From an uncultured Clostridium sp. (GTDB lineage Bacteria > Bacillota > Clostridia > TANB77 > CAG-508): a stretch of 46,080 nt of DNA. The stretch covers positions 1-46,080 of the forward strand of contig CAMNMV010000006.1 in assembly GCA_946545015.1 (NCBI GenBank), in the 5' to 3' direction. Shown piece by piece: positions 1 to 9,874 of this stretch. Every line of letters begins with the position of its first letter. Within the stretch, counting starts at the first letter, position 1. The notes beneath the pieces were generated by a model. It did no database searches, was not told where the DNA came from, and worked only from the letters and a program-made list of their open reading frames with translations. The translations under genes and the position numbers were made by a program.

Positions 1-695
1 ATTTGTTTACTTGCATTTTGTAAATCTGTTACTTGATTAAATAAATTATTAAAATCTGATGCTTTTAAATTTAAAAAGCTCAATAATTTAGGTGTTGCAA
101 ATGTCATAATATTTCCAATTTCAAATTTTTCTGAATCCATTGAAATTTCAATTACATCACAATCATCAATCTTTGAATCTTCTAAATCTAAACTATCAAT
201 TAATCCTGGAATAGCAAAACCTGCAGCAATAGTTTTTGTCCCATTATTTATAATTTTTCCATGATTCACTTCTATATTTTTATTACTTTCTGTATCAATT
301 ACAACTCCAGAAACTACTAAAAATGGAGTATACATTGTTTGATTATTTCCATTTATATTAACTTGTTTTTCATCTTTGTTTGCAAATTTTAGAGTTATTG
401 TTACTCTACCTTTTTTTCCTACTATATCTTGAGCAGAAATCTCATTCCCATCTAATTTATATGTAACTGTATATTCTATAGGTAAATTTTTTAAACTTTC
501 TATTTTTTCAACTTTTCTTCCATCTTTGTCTTCTTCAATCTTACTTACAATAGTTTTGTAATTTTTGCCAGTTACATCTGTTTTTGTATAAACAACTTCT
601 TCATTTGTATATGCAAATGCTGGTATTGTATAATAAGCCAACATTGTAAAAGCAAGCATTGTTCCAAATAATTTTTTTACAATTTTCTTATTCAT
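1..695 (-). CDS. Secreted protein of unknown function, partial (C-terminus off the left edge)
   Basis: Minus-strand ORF from ATG at 695 open to base 1: MNKKIVKKLFGTMLAFTMLAYYTIPAFAYTNEEVVYTKTDV..., signal-peptide-like N-terminus. The MMPL gene stop overlaps its start as TAATG (693-697). Confidence 0.75.
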   Translation of the reverse strand, partial: MNKKIVKKLFGTMLAFTMLAYYTIPAFAYTNEEVVYTKTDVTGKNYKTIVSKIEEDKDGRKVEKIESLKNLPIEYTVTYKLDGNEISAQDIVGKKGRVTITLKFANKDEKQVNINGNNQTMYTPFLVVSGVVIDTESNKNIEVNHGKIINNGTKTIAAGFAIPGLIDSLDLEDSKIDDCDVIEISMDSEKFEIGNIMTFATPKLLSFLNLKASDFNNLFNQVTDLQNASKQ

Positions 696-2770
696 TATTT
701 ATTACCTCCTATTTTTCTTAGCGAAAGAGTTGTTTTTGTATTTACTTTATCGAATATCATTAAGAATGATGGTAATACAAACACAACCGCTACCATACTA
801 ATTAAAGCTCCTCTACCTAATAAAATACATAATGAACTAATCAACTCTATCTTTGAATACATTCCAACACCTATTGTTGCAGCGAAGAAACATAATCCAC
901 TAGTAAATATTGAACTAATTGATGTTCCTAACGCAAATTCAATTGCATCATGTTTTGTCTTTCCTTCTTTTCTTTTATTTATATATTTTGAAGTTATTAA
1001 AATTGCATAATCTATTGTTGCACCTAATTGAATTGTTCCTATTACTATTGATGCTATAAATGGAAGTGATGTTCCCGTATAATATGGTATACCCATATTT
1101 ATAAATATAGCAAATTCAATAACAGCCATAAGTATTACTGGTAATGAAATTGATTTTAAAATTATTAGCATTATAACAAAAATAATTGCTATAGAAATTA
1201 TATTTACACTATTGAAATCGTGATTTGCAATTCTGACTAAATCATTCATTAATGGCGCTTCCCCTGCAAGTATTGCATTTTCATCATATTCTTTAATTAT
1301 TTCTGTTATTTGTTGTATTTGTGTATTTATTTCATCTGTAGCCATCTTAAAGTTTGAGCTAACTAGTATTAGTGTATATTTATCGGTTTCAATTTTATTT
1401 AATATTTCTTTTGGTATCATTTCTTTTGGTATTCCTAAATCTGAAATCTTACTACTTCCTAATACCCATTTAATACCATCTATTTTTTCTATTTTGCTTG
1501 TTATATCATTCATATCTTTTCCTGATAGTTCACTATTTACAAGCACCATTTCTACAGATACCATATCAAATTTTTCTCTTAATATTTTATTTGCTGATAC
1601 ACTTTCCAAATCTGCTGGTAATCTATCATTTATATTGTAATAAATATCAGTTTTCTTATATCCAAAATATGCTATTGGTAAAATTATTATAAATATTAGA
1701 GCTACTATTTTATAATGTTTCATTACAAAATTTTTAATGTGCTTAAATTGTGGTAATATACTTTTATGTTTTGTTTTCTCTATTATATTTCCAAAGCATA
1801 AAATCATAGCAGGCAAAACTGTTACAACTGTTATAACTCCAAATACAACACCTTTGGCCATAACTAATCCAATATCTGAACCTAATGTTAAATCCATTCC
1901 ACATAATGCTAAAAATCCTGCAACTGTTGTTATTGAACTTCCAAACACTGACCCTAAAGTATTTGCGATAGCATTTGCCATTGATTCATTATTTGATTTT
2001 CCTTTTTCTTTTTCTTGCATATAACTATGATATAAAAATATTGCAAAGTCTGTCGTTACTCCTAATTGAAGTACTGCTGCGATTGCCTTTGTTATATAAG
2101 ATATTTGTCCTAAAACAATATTTGTTCCTAAATTATATAAAATCGCAAAACCTATATTGGCCAATAAGAATATTGGTGCTACATAAGAATCTAATGTTAA
2201 TTCTAATACTAATAAACATAAACCTACTGCTAACAATATATATGGAATAACTTCACTGTTTGAAAGAAGTTTTGTATCTAATATTACAGATGATGTTCCA
2301 CTAATTTTAACTCTTTCATCTGTCATATTTCTTATTTTTTCTATTGAATCCATTGTTGAATCTGCTGAAATCCCATCTTTAAATGTTACCATTATAATTG
2401 TTGTATTATCTTTATATAATGCATTTTTTATTTTGTCTGGTAGCATTTCGCTTGGCATTGTATCTCCTAGTACATCTGCTATACTTCCTACAATTCCAAC
2501 ATTATCCATACTCTTAATTTCATCTTCTAATCTTAACATCTCTGATTCTGGCATATTTTCAACTAAAATCATTGCATATGCTCCCATTCCAAAATCATCT
2601 GTTAAAATATTTTCACCTTTTACTGTTTCAATATCGTTCGGTAAATATGCTAATATGTCATAATTGATTTTTGTAGCTTGCATTCCTATAAAAGCTGGTA
2701 TCAATAATAAGAATGATATTATCAATATTAATTTACTATATTTGCATACTAACTCTCCAAATTTATGCAT
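695..2770 (-). CDS. MMPL/RND-family exporter (YdfJ-like)
   Basis: 691 aa with two repeated multi-TM halves typical of MMPL (LGVTTDFAIFLYHSYMQEKEKG; LGATIDYAILITSKYINKRKEGK). Confidence 0.9.
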   Translation of the reverse strand: MHKFGELVCKYSKLILIISFLLLIPAFIGMQATKINYDILAYLPNDIETVKGENILTDDFGMGAYAMILVENMPESEMLRLEDEIKSMDNVGIVGSIADVLGDTMPSEMLPDKIKNALYKDNTTIIMVTFKDGISADSTMDSIEKIRNMTDERVKISGTSSVILDTKLLSNSEVIPYILLAVGLCLLVLELTLDSYVAPIFLLANIGFAILYNLGTNIVLGQISYITKAIAAVLQLGVTTDFAIFLYHSYMQEKEKGKSNNESMANAIANTLGSVFGSSITTVAGFLALCGMDLTLGSDIGLVMAKGVVFGVITVVTVLPAMILCFGNIIEKTKHKSILPQFKHIKNFVMKHYKIVALIFIIILPIAYFGYKKTDIYYNINDRLPADLESVSANKILREKFDMVSVEMVLVNSELSGKDMNDITSKIEKIDGIKWVLGSSKISDLGIPKEMIPKEILNKIETDKYTLILVSSNFKMATDEINTQIQQITEIIKEYDENAILAGEAPLMNDLVRIANHDFNSVNIISIAIIFVIMLIILKSISLPVILMAVIEFAIFINMGIPYYTGTSLPFIASIVIGTIQLGATIDYAILITSKYINKRKEGKTKHDAIEFALGTSISSIFTSGLCFFAATIGVGMYSKIELISSLCILLGRGALISMVAVVFVLPSFLMIFDKVNTKTTLSLRKIGGNK

Positions 2771-2790
2771 TTCAACGCCTCCTTATATTT

Positions 2791-2880
2791 ATGACCGTTG
2801 GTCATTAATTACTGCAAAATATTATATCACTATTATGACCAACAGTCAATACATTTTCAAAAAATATTGACTATTAGTCA
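2791..2880. promoter_or_regulatory. Three TetR-type operator-like palindromes in the divergent intergenic region
   Basis: TGACCGTTGGTCA (2792-2804), TGACCAACAGTCA (2836-2848), TGACTATTAGTCA (2868-2880), between the MMPL and TetR genes. Confidence 0.75.
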
Positions 2881-2926
2881 TTTTTATGATAATATTATTA
2901 TAAGCATATATGAAAGGGGTTTTAAT

Positions 2927-3517
2927 ATGAAAGAAGAAGCAAATGATAAGCAAAATAGATTATTAGATAATGCTTTTAAATTGTTTACTCAAAAAGGTGT
3001 TAAAGATACATCTATTCAAGAAATTGTTGATAATGCAAATGTAGCAAAAGGTACTTTCTACCTTTATTTTAAAGATAAATATGAAATTAGAGATATATTA
3101 ATTTCGAAAAAGTCAACAAAACTATTTAATAATGCATTAAAAGATTTAAGAAAAACTGATATAAAAATTTTATCAGAACAAGTTGTTTTTATTATTGACC
3201 ATGTTATTAATGCATTAGTAAAAAAACCTCTTCTATTAAAATTCATTTCTAAAAATTTATCATGGGGAATTTACAATCAAACTGTTCAAAAAATATACCA
3301 AGAAAATAGTAATGAAGAAAATGGAGTATTACAATTATTTTTAAAAGGAATTGAAGAAAATAATATAAAATTAGAGAATCCAGAGGTCACTCTATATATG
3401 ATTATAGAATTAGTAAGTTCTACTTGTTTTAATTCTATTTTATATAATTCTCCTCTACCTATCGAAAACTTTAAACCATTTTTATATGATACAATCAGAA
3501 AATTAATAAATGAATAA
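2927..3517 (+). CDS. TetR/AcrR-family transcriptional regulator
   Basis: N-terminal HTH: KQNRLLDNAFKLFTQKGVKDTSIQEIVDNANVAKGTFYLYFKDKYEI. The ORF track starts at 2798, but ATG 2927 with GAAAGGGG upstream is the better start. Confidence 0.9.
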   Translation: MKEEANDKQNRLLDNAFKLFTQKGVKDTSIQEIVDNANVAKGTFYLYFKDKYEIRDILISKKSTKLFNNALKDLRKTDIKILSEQVVFIIDHVINALVKKPLLLKFISKNLSWGIYNQTVQKIYQENSNEENGVLQLFLKGIEENNIKLENPEVTLYMIIELVSSTCFNSILYNSPLPIENFKPFLYDTIRKLINE

Positions 3518-3530
3518 TTAAATATTAAAA

Positions 3531-3571
3531 AATATAAAACTCCTAACTTTTAGGAGTTTTATATTTTATTT
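3531..3571 (+). terminator. Intrinsic terminator of the tetR gene
   Basis: Perfect 16-bp stem AATATAAAACTCCTAA-ctt-TTAGGAGTTTTATATT followed by a T-rich tract. Confidence 0.9.
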
Positions 3572-3578
3572 TTGTTTT

Positions 3579-3610
3579 ATTTCATTTTGTTTCATTTTAT
3601 TTCATTTTGT
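3579..3610. repeat. Short tandem repeat, 10-bp period, 3 copies
   Basis: TTCATTTTGT TTCATTTTAT TTCATTTTGT. Confidence 0.7.
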
Positions 3611-3643
3611 TTTTATTTTTACTTATTTTAAAATTGTTATATA

Positions 3644-6331
3644 TTACTTCCAATCTGAAAGCTTTTGTTTTTTAGTTATTTTATTTTTGTTATCTATATT
3701 TTGCATTCTAGCTTTTAATAACTCTTTTCTTCCTTGTGGATTTCTTGTATATATAAGTTCTACATTACCAATTTTATTTTTCCATACACTAACAAAATAT
3801 TGTGCAGTTTCTTTGTTTGTACCAAATATTTTAGGCACATTATAGTATTTAGAAATATTTGTTGTTTTATTTGAAACAATATATCTTTGATTTTCAAACT
3901 TAGAAAAAATTTCTGTTAAACAACTAATAAATAATGTACTTTCCTGTATTGTTGTTCCAATCAAATATGCAGAAATTCTACCATTATTATCAGTAACTCG
4001 AACTTTTGCTTTTGCAGAAGTTATATATTTTTTTCTTCTTAATGCCTCTAATAATACTTCTCCTATTAGTCTTACTGTTTCTACTGATGTTGACATTTTA
4101 TTAATTTTACTTACCTTACTTATTATATAAGCTACTAATCCTATTTCAGTTATTAAAGTTAACCATCTTGGGAATATTCCAAATATCAATAGAATTAACA
4201 CGATTGCTGCAATTGCAATTATTATTTTTAAACTTTTTGGAAATATCCAATCTTTAGTAAATGCATCAACTTTTTCCATTTCAACTTCTTCTACCATTTG
4301 CATGTTATCAGTTTTAGTTTCAACTGCTTTTTCCCAATTTTTAAACATTTGAGTTCTATCATTTGAAGTTTTTTCCATTTTTTGATTAATCTCATTTACT
4401 CTATCTAAAGTATATTCTCCATCAAAATCCCCTAGTCTTTCTATTCCCGTTGTAACTTCAATTGGTTCAGTTGGATCATAGCCTATTCCTGAAAATGATT
4501 GAAATCTTCTTTTTAACATATTTAAATCTGCATTTTCTATACCATTTTCTCCATTCAAACTATCACATACACATACTAAATGCCAAATATTTGCTGTTTT
4601 ATTTGGATTATCATTTGTTCTAATTGCTCTACCTCTCATCTGGTTTGAAAGCATAAATGAGCCAACAAAGGTTGCAAGTATTAAACTATTTATACTTGGT
4701 TCATCCCATCCTTCTCCAAGTAATGATTTGGTCCCTACTATTATTTGTATTTTTCCGATTTCAAATAATTTTGAAATACAATTCATAACATCATTTCTAA
4801 TACTTTCCGGCATACTAACTTCTACATAATTTTCATTTAAAACAAATGGCTTGAATTTAAGTTTTTCTGGACTCAGATTTCTAGTATGACAAAGGCCATA
4901 TATATTTTCTGAAAATTCTTTTGGAATTACAAATAATCCTCCAGTTAACATTGCAGTTTTTATATTAGGATATTTAGTAATTAAAGTTTTGAATATTGGT
5001 AATACTCCTATTTTATCTATTTGAATTTGTTCTGTTGTACAATACTCTTTTCTAATATAGTCTGTTAATATTACCATTCTCATTTTTTCTTTTAAATTGT
5101 TATGTTCTATCTTTACAATATCTGCAATACTATTTATTTTTCCTAAACTGTTTACAAAATAATTTTGTATCGTTTTATTATCAGTTAATGATAAACTTTT
5201 TTTCTCTATTGCACCTATTTGATTTAATTTGTGCTCAAATTCTAAAATCACATCTTCATAATCAGCATAATTTTGTCTATCAGTAATGAATACATTTTTT
5301 AATAATATTTCCATCCATTGTAGATCTAATTGTGGAATTACTCTATTATGTCCAAGTATTTGTACATGATAAGAACTTATTGGTTTATTAGCATTTTTTA
5401 AAAATATTAATTGACTTGAATAATATTCAGGGTTATCTAAAATTTCCTCAATGCAAGTATTTGGTGATTGAATATATTTATGATTATTTATAGCATTTAT
5501 AAAATTTTGATTTGTTTTCATTTCATCAATTATTTTCTTTAATTTGATATCATAACTCTTTATATTTTCCAATTCATCCTGAGTCGGATAATTGAAATAT
5601 ATATAATCTTGATGAGGGCATAAATTTTTTGCTTTTACTAATTCTGGTACAGATATTTCTTCATCTATTTCACCACATAAACTCACATAATTATCCCATA
5701 TATTTTTTTCTACATCATATGGTGGAGTCGCTGTTAATGCTATTATTTTGATATTATTTAATTGTTCTGTAACTTCTTTTAAACTTTTCCACCACTCACT
5801 TTGTAGATGATGAGCCTCATCTAAAACTAAAGTAGTTATTCCCTTATTTATTAATTCTTGTACTATATCATACGACTTTATTTGTTCTACTGTCTCTAGT
5901 TGTTTTTCATCATCGATAACATCATCTGTATCATCTACTTCGTCATTTTTTAATTTTTTTCTTTTATATGCATAATGAAGAGCTTGATATGTTACAACAT
6001 TAAAATATTTTAAGTCATAAATATTTGTACTAATCCAATCTGGTACTTGTTTAAAATCTGTAAATGTTGATACAAATTTACTAATCCATTGTTTCTTTAT
6101 TGTAACAGTTGGAGCAAATATTATAACAGGCTTTCCTAATCTTCTAGCTAACTCCAATCCTAATATTGTTTTTCCTGAACCAGGTGCTGCAACTATATTT
6201 ACTTTTCCATCTGATAGATGTTTATTTGCATCTTTTAACACTCTATCTTGATATGGTCTCCAAGGATATTTAAATTTTATATTTTCATCAAACATATTAT
6301 TCCCGTTCCCTTCTTCATTAATTATATCCAT
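3644..6331 (-). CDS. Superfamily 2 DEAD/DEAH (ResIII-like) helicase with C-terminal transmembrane segment
   Basis: VAAPGSGKT (Walker A), LVLDEAHH (motif II), LTATPP (motif III), SNQMRGRAIR (motif VI), then SLKIIIAIAAIVLILLIFGIFPRWLTLITEIGLVAYIISKV near the C-terminus. Confidence 0.85.
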   Translation of the reverse strand: MDIINEEGNGNNMFDENIKFKYPWRPYQDRVLKDANKHLSDGKVNIVAAPGSGKTILGLELARRLGKPVIIFAPTVTIKKQWISKFVSTFTDFKQVPDWISTNIYDLKYFNVVTYQALHYAYKRKKLKNDEVDDTDDVIDDEKQLETVEQIKSYDIVQELINKGITTLVLDEAHHLQSEWWKSLKEVTEQLNNIKIIALTATPPYDVEKNIWDNYVSLCGEIDEEISVPELVKAKNLCPHQDYIYFNYPTQDELENIKSYDIKLKKIIDEMKTNQNFINAINNHKYIQSPNTCIEEILDNPEYYSSQLIFLKNANKPISSYHVQILGHNRVIPQLDLQWMEILLKNVFITDRQNYADYEDVILEFEHKLNQIGAIEKKSLSLTDNKTIQNYFVNSLGKINSIADIVKIEHNNLKEKMRMVILTDYIRKEYCTTEQIQIDKIGVLPIFKTLITKYPNIKTAMLTGGLFVIPKEFSENIYGLCHTRNLSPEKLKFKPFVLNENYVEVSMPESIRNDVMNCISKLFEIGKIQIIVGTKSLLGEGWDEPSINSLILATFVGSFMLSNQMRGRAIRTNDNPNKTANIWHLVCVCDSLNGENGIENADLNMLKRRFQSFSGIGYDPTEPIEVTTGIERLGDFDGEYTLDRVNEINQKMEKTSNDRTQMFKNWEKAVETKTDNMQMVEEVEMEKVDAFTKDWIFPKSLKIIIAIAAIVLILLIFGIFPRWLTLITEIGLVAYIISKVSKINKMSTSVETVRLIGEVLLEALRRKKYITSAKAKVRVTDNNGRISAYLIGTTIQESTLFISCLTEIFSKFENQRYIVSNKTTNISKYYNVPKIFGTNKETAQYFVSVWKNKIGNVELIYTRNPQGRKELLKARMQNIDNKNKITKKQKLSDWK

Positions 6332-6384
6332 TATTTTATCATATTTCTAATAAATTGCATACATTTTGCATAGTAAAATATAAA

Positions 6385-6419
6385 AATAGTAACTCTCAAT
6401 AAAAGTGAGAATTACTATT
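6385..6419 (-). terminator. Intrinsic terminator of the ABC transporter gene
   Basis: AATAGTAACTCTCA / TGAGAATTACTATT; the single non-WC position is G.U only in minus-strand RNA; T-rich tract follows on minus. Confidence 0.75.
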
Positions 6420-6426
6420 AAAAATA

Positions 6427-9036
6427 TTATTCTGTTCTTAATGCTATTACCGGATCTTTTTTACTTGCCATCTTTGATGGAATTAATCCTGCAATTATTG
6501 TTAGTATCATACTTATACAAACTAGTGCCACTCCTGCACCAAATGGTACCATTGCATGTACTGTAACTCCTGTAAGATTATAGATAACTGCATTTATTGG
6601 TAGTGTAAGTAATACTGTAATTCCAATTCCTAACAATCCTGAAATAAGTCCTACTATAAATGTTTCAGCATTAAATACTCTTGAAATATCTTTTTTAGAA
6701 GCTCCTATCGCTCTTAATATTCCAATTTCCTTTGTTCTTTCTAATACTGATATATAAGTTATAATTCCTATCATTATTGATGAAACAACAAGTGAAATTG
6801 CAACAAATGCTATTAATACATAACTAATTGTATTCACTATTTGCGTTACTGATTTCATCATTACTCCAACTAAATCTGTATAATTTATTACGTTTTCTTC
6901 TTTTCCTAAATCTCTTTGTCTTTGATTATACTCTTCGATTGCATTAGCAATTCTGTCTTTAGAATCAAAATCTTTTGGATAAATATTTATTCCAGATGGA
7001 TTATTAAGATCTATAGCTCCCATTTTTTCTAAATTTTTCTCATATGTTGCATCTTTATTTTTTGTATATGCATCCATAAGTTTTGCAATTTGCTCATTGT
7101 TTAATCTACTCATAGCCATTTGTTGTTCTGGTGTTAAAGAACTATAATTGAATTTTTCTGTATTTTCTGTTGGGAATTTTAAACCTGAAAATACATTAGT
7201 ATCAACCTTTTCTTTTTGTTCAGTTACAATGTCTGAATTATTACATTTATTTATTACATATTCTTTCAAATCTTTTGTATAACCAATTCCACCTGTTGTA
7301 GTATTAACAACTGTTTCTTTAGTTGGCTTTATAATTCCTACAATTCTTATTTCTTCTGCATTATTTATGATTTTTTTCATATATTCATCATCATCACTTT
7401 TATCAACCCAGATTCCATTTTCCTTTTGATAATAATCTGAGTTTAATATTAATTTAAATGATAAATTTAGAATTTCATCATAAGTATAGCTTGTTTGTTC
7501 AGCTTCTTCTGTTTTTTCTTCTTTTTCTATTGCTTTCCATTTTTCTTTTACTTCATTTTGATCTTTCAACCCTAAAGAATATAATGCATAATCACTTATT
7601 TGGCTATTTTGATCTGCAATTAAAACAACTTCATTATACTTCTCTGGCCATTTTCCTGCTAATAATTCATTTTGAGCATTTAATAATTCTTTATTGTTAA
7701 GTAATTCAAGCCATACATCTGTGTTTGCCATTCGACTATTTGTAGTTCCCATTATATCCATTATTCCTGAATCATTCGTTGCTTTAATTGTATCTCCCAT
7801 TCCAACTGCATTTAATACAGTACTTGGGTTAACTTTAACAATTTCTTTTTCTGTATCATTTTTATATAAGTTAATTTTTAAATTATAATTATATTCAATT
7901 GCATTACTATTATTAACAATCCCATTATTTTCTTCATTTTCAATATATTTTTTCAATTCGGCTAAATTGTTATTTTCTCTTTTATTTGATAGAGTTGTAA
8001 GCATTTGATCCATAATATTTGAAGAATATATTTTTCCAGGTTCTTGTTTAGATGTATCGACATCCATCATTCCCATCATTACTTCCATCATGCTTGCTAT
8101 ATCTACAGTTGTTTTTTCTATTTTAATTGGATATGAAGATAAAGTATCTTCTTCTACTCTATTTATATAATTTTGTACTCCTGTTGATATAGCTAAAATA
8201 AGTGCGATACCAATTATTCCTATACTTCCACCAAATGAAGTTAAAAGTGTTCTTCCTTTTTTAGTCATTAAATTATTTAAACTCAAGTGTAATGCTGTTA
8301 AAAATCTCATTGAAGTTCTACCAGTTTTAGGTTTTACGTCTTCTTTTTCTTCTTTACTATCAAAAGGATTAGAATCATCTGTAATTAGTCCATCTAATAT
8401 TTTTACAACTCTTGTTGAATATTTTTCCGCTAAATCTGGGTTATGTGTAACCATTATTATTAACTTATCTTTTGAGATTTCCTTTAAAATCTCCATAATT
8501 TGCACACTTGTTTTTGTATCTAATGCTCCTGTTGGCTCATCTGCTAATATTATGTCTGGATTATTTACTAATGCTCTTGCAATAGCAACTCTTTGCATTT
8601 GTCCACCTGATAATTGGTTTGGTTTTTTATGCAAATGTTCTTTTAATCCTACTTGTTCAAGAACTTTTTTGGCTCTTTCTTTTCTTTCTTTTTTAGAAAC
8701 TCCAGATATTGTAAGTGCAAGTTCTACATTTGAAAGTATTGTTTGGTGAGGAATTAAATTATAATTTTGAAATACAAATCCTATTGAATAATTTCTATAT
8801 GCATCCCATTCTTTATTTTTAAACTTCTTAGTTGATTTTCCATTAATTATTAGGTCTCCACTTGTATATCTATCTAATCCACCTATAATATTTAATAAAG
8901 TTGTTTTTCCACATCCACTTTGACCAAGTATTGATACAAACTCACTTTTTCTAAATTCAATATTTATCCCCTTTAGTGCTTCAACTTTGCTTTCTCCTGT
9001 TAAATATTCTTTTTTAATATTTTTTAATTTAAGCAT
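6427..9036 (-). CDS. MacB/FtsX-type ABC transporter, fused ATPase and permease
   Basis: N-terminal ATPase (GQSGCGKTTLLNIIGGLDRYTSG, LSGGQMQRVAIARAL, DEPTGALD) and C-terminal FtsX-like permease (VLERTKEIGILRAIGASKKDI). Confidence 0.92.
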   Translation of the reverse strand: MLKLKNIKKEYLTGESKVEALKGINIEFRKSEFVSILGQSGCGKTTLLNIIGGLDRYTSGDLIINGKSTKKFKNKEWDAYRNYSIGFVFQNYNLIPHQTILSNVELALTISGVSKKERKERAKKVLEQVGLKEHLHKKPNQLSGGQMQRVAIARALVNNPDIILADEPTGALDTKTSVQIMEILKEISKDKLIIMVTHNPDLAEKYSTRVVKILDGLITDDSNPFDSKEEKEDVKPKTGRTSMRFLTALHLSLNNLMTKKGRTLLTSFGGSIGIIGIALILAISTGVQNYINRVEEDTLSSYPIKIEKTTVDIASMMEVMMGMMDVDTSKQEPGKIYSSNIMDQMLTTLSNKRENNNLAELKKYIENEENNGIVNNSNAIEYNYNLKINLYKNDTEKEIVKVNPSTVLNAVGMGDTIKATNDSGIMDIMGTTNSRMANTDVWLELLNNKELLNAQNELLAGKWPEKYNEVVLIADQNSQISDYALYSLGLKDQNEVKEKWKAIEKEEKTEEAEQTSYTYDEILNLSFKLILNSDYYQKENGIWVDKSDDDEYMKKIINNAEEIRIVGIIKPTKETVVNTTTGGIGYTKDLKEYVINKCNNSDIVTEQKEKVDTNVFSGLKFPTENTEKFNYSSLTPEQQMAMSRLNNEQIAKLMDAYTKNKDATYEKNLEKMGAIDLNNPSGINIYPKDFDSKDRIANAIEEYNQRQRDLGKEENVINYTDLVGVMMKSVTQIVNTISYVLIAFVAISLVVSSIMIGIITYISVLERTKEIGILRAIGASKKDISRVFNAETFIVGLISGLLGIGITVLLTLPINAVIYNLTGVTVHAMVPFGAGVALVCISMILTIIAGLIPSKMASKKDPVIALRTE

Positions 9037-9180
9037 AAGTTTTCTCCTTTCATTTATGCTTTTATTTAATCTAAATTAGTATATCACATATACCTCAAAA
9101 TTAAAAGTGTGCCTGCAAAATATTTGACATATTTCATTACAATGAATTTGATTATGCTCCAAAGTTTTTTACAGCGGAGA

Positions 9181-9211
9181 CCCCAGCCTTTTACTATCCT
9201 TAAGGCTGGGG
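9181..9211. terminator. Strong hairpin, possible terminator
   Basis: CCCCAGCCTT ttactatcctt AAGGCTGGGG; T-rich tract on the plus-strand side only. Confidence 0.5.
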
Positions 9212-9231
9212 TTGTTTTATTTTATATTTAC

Positions 9232-9849
9232 TCAATTTTTTTCTATCATTATTTTATCTACAATTTTTCCTATATCCAAATAATAATTTTCAAGAGTCGA
9301 ATCATTTGTTATATAATGATTAAATTCATATCCTTTATTACTTAAATCTGAAAATTCTAATCTTTTTAAATATGAATCAGGTTTCCAATCTGAAATAGAA
9401 ATATTATATTGATCATATTTTGAACTACTTTTATTAATCAATCTTTTTGTTAATCTTTCTTTTCTTTTTTCATAGTCTCCTATTACGCATATTGTATGAT
9501 CACACTTGTTAAAAAAGTTACATAAAGGAAGATAACACCAATCTAAAATAATATATTCTTTTTCTTTATTATTCTTTATATCTTCTTGGATATCATTAAT
9601 AACATTATTTTCTATTGTTGAAATCCATGTCTTTACATTTGAAAAACTATCATGAAAATAATTATAACAAAACACCTTTGGGTCTTTTTGTATATTTAAG
9701 TTTTCAAATATTTCTTTTTCCATATTCAAAGAATGTTTTAGCATATATTTATCAACAGTTATTAATAATGAATTAGGTAAAATTTCTTCCAATTTTCTTG
9801 ATAAGGTGCTTTTTCCAGCACCAGACCCTCCACTTATTCCTATTATCAA
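9232..9849 (-). CDS. P-loop kinase, uridine kinase/AAA-like
   Basis: MIIGISGGSGAGKSTLSRKLEEILPNSLLITVDKYML; FNHYITNDSTLENYYLDI C-terminus. Confidence 0.75.
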   Translation of the reverse strand: MIIGISGGSGAGKSTLSRKLEEILPNSLLITVDKYMLKHSLNMEKEIFENLNIQKDPKVFCYNYFHDSFSNVKTWISTIENNVINDIQEDIKNNKEKEYIILDWCYLPLCNFFNKCDHTICVIGDYEKRKERLTKRLINKSSSKYDQYNISISDWKPDSYLKRLEFSDLSNKGYEFNHYITNDSTLENYYLDIGKIVDKIMIEKN

Positions 9850-9874
9850 TATTTCAACCTCCTAAAAATTTTAC

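Noticed and set aside
1498-2663. Plus-strand ORFs inside the MMPL gene
   Set aside because: Antisense frames of AT-rich coding DNA with low-complexity Leu/Ile/Phe translations and no SD. The same applies to most plus-strand ORFs in the track.
9109-9345. 78-aa plus-strand ORF
   Set aside because: Runs through a strong hairpin, no SD, non-protein-like composition.
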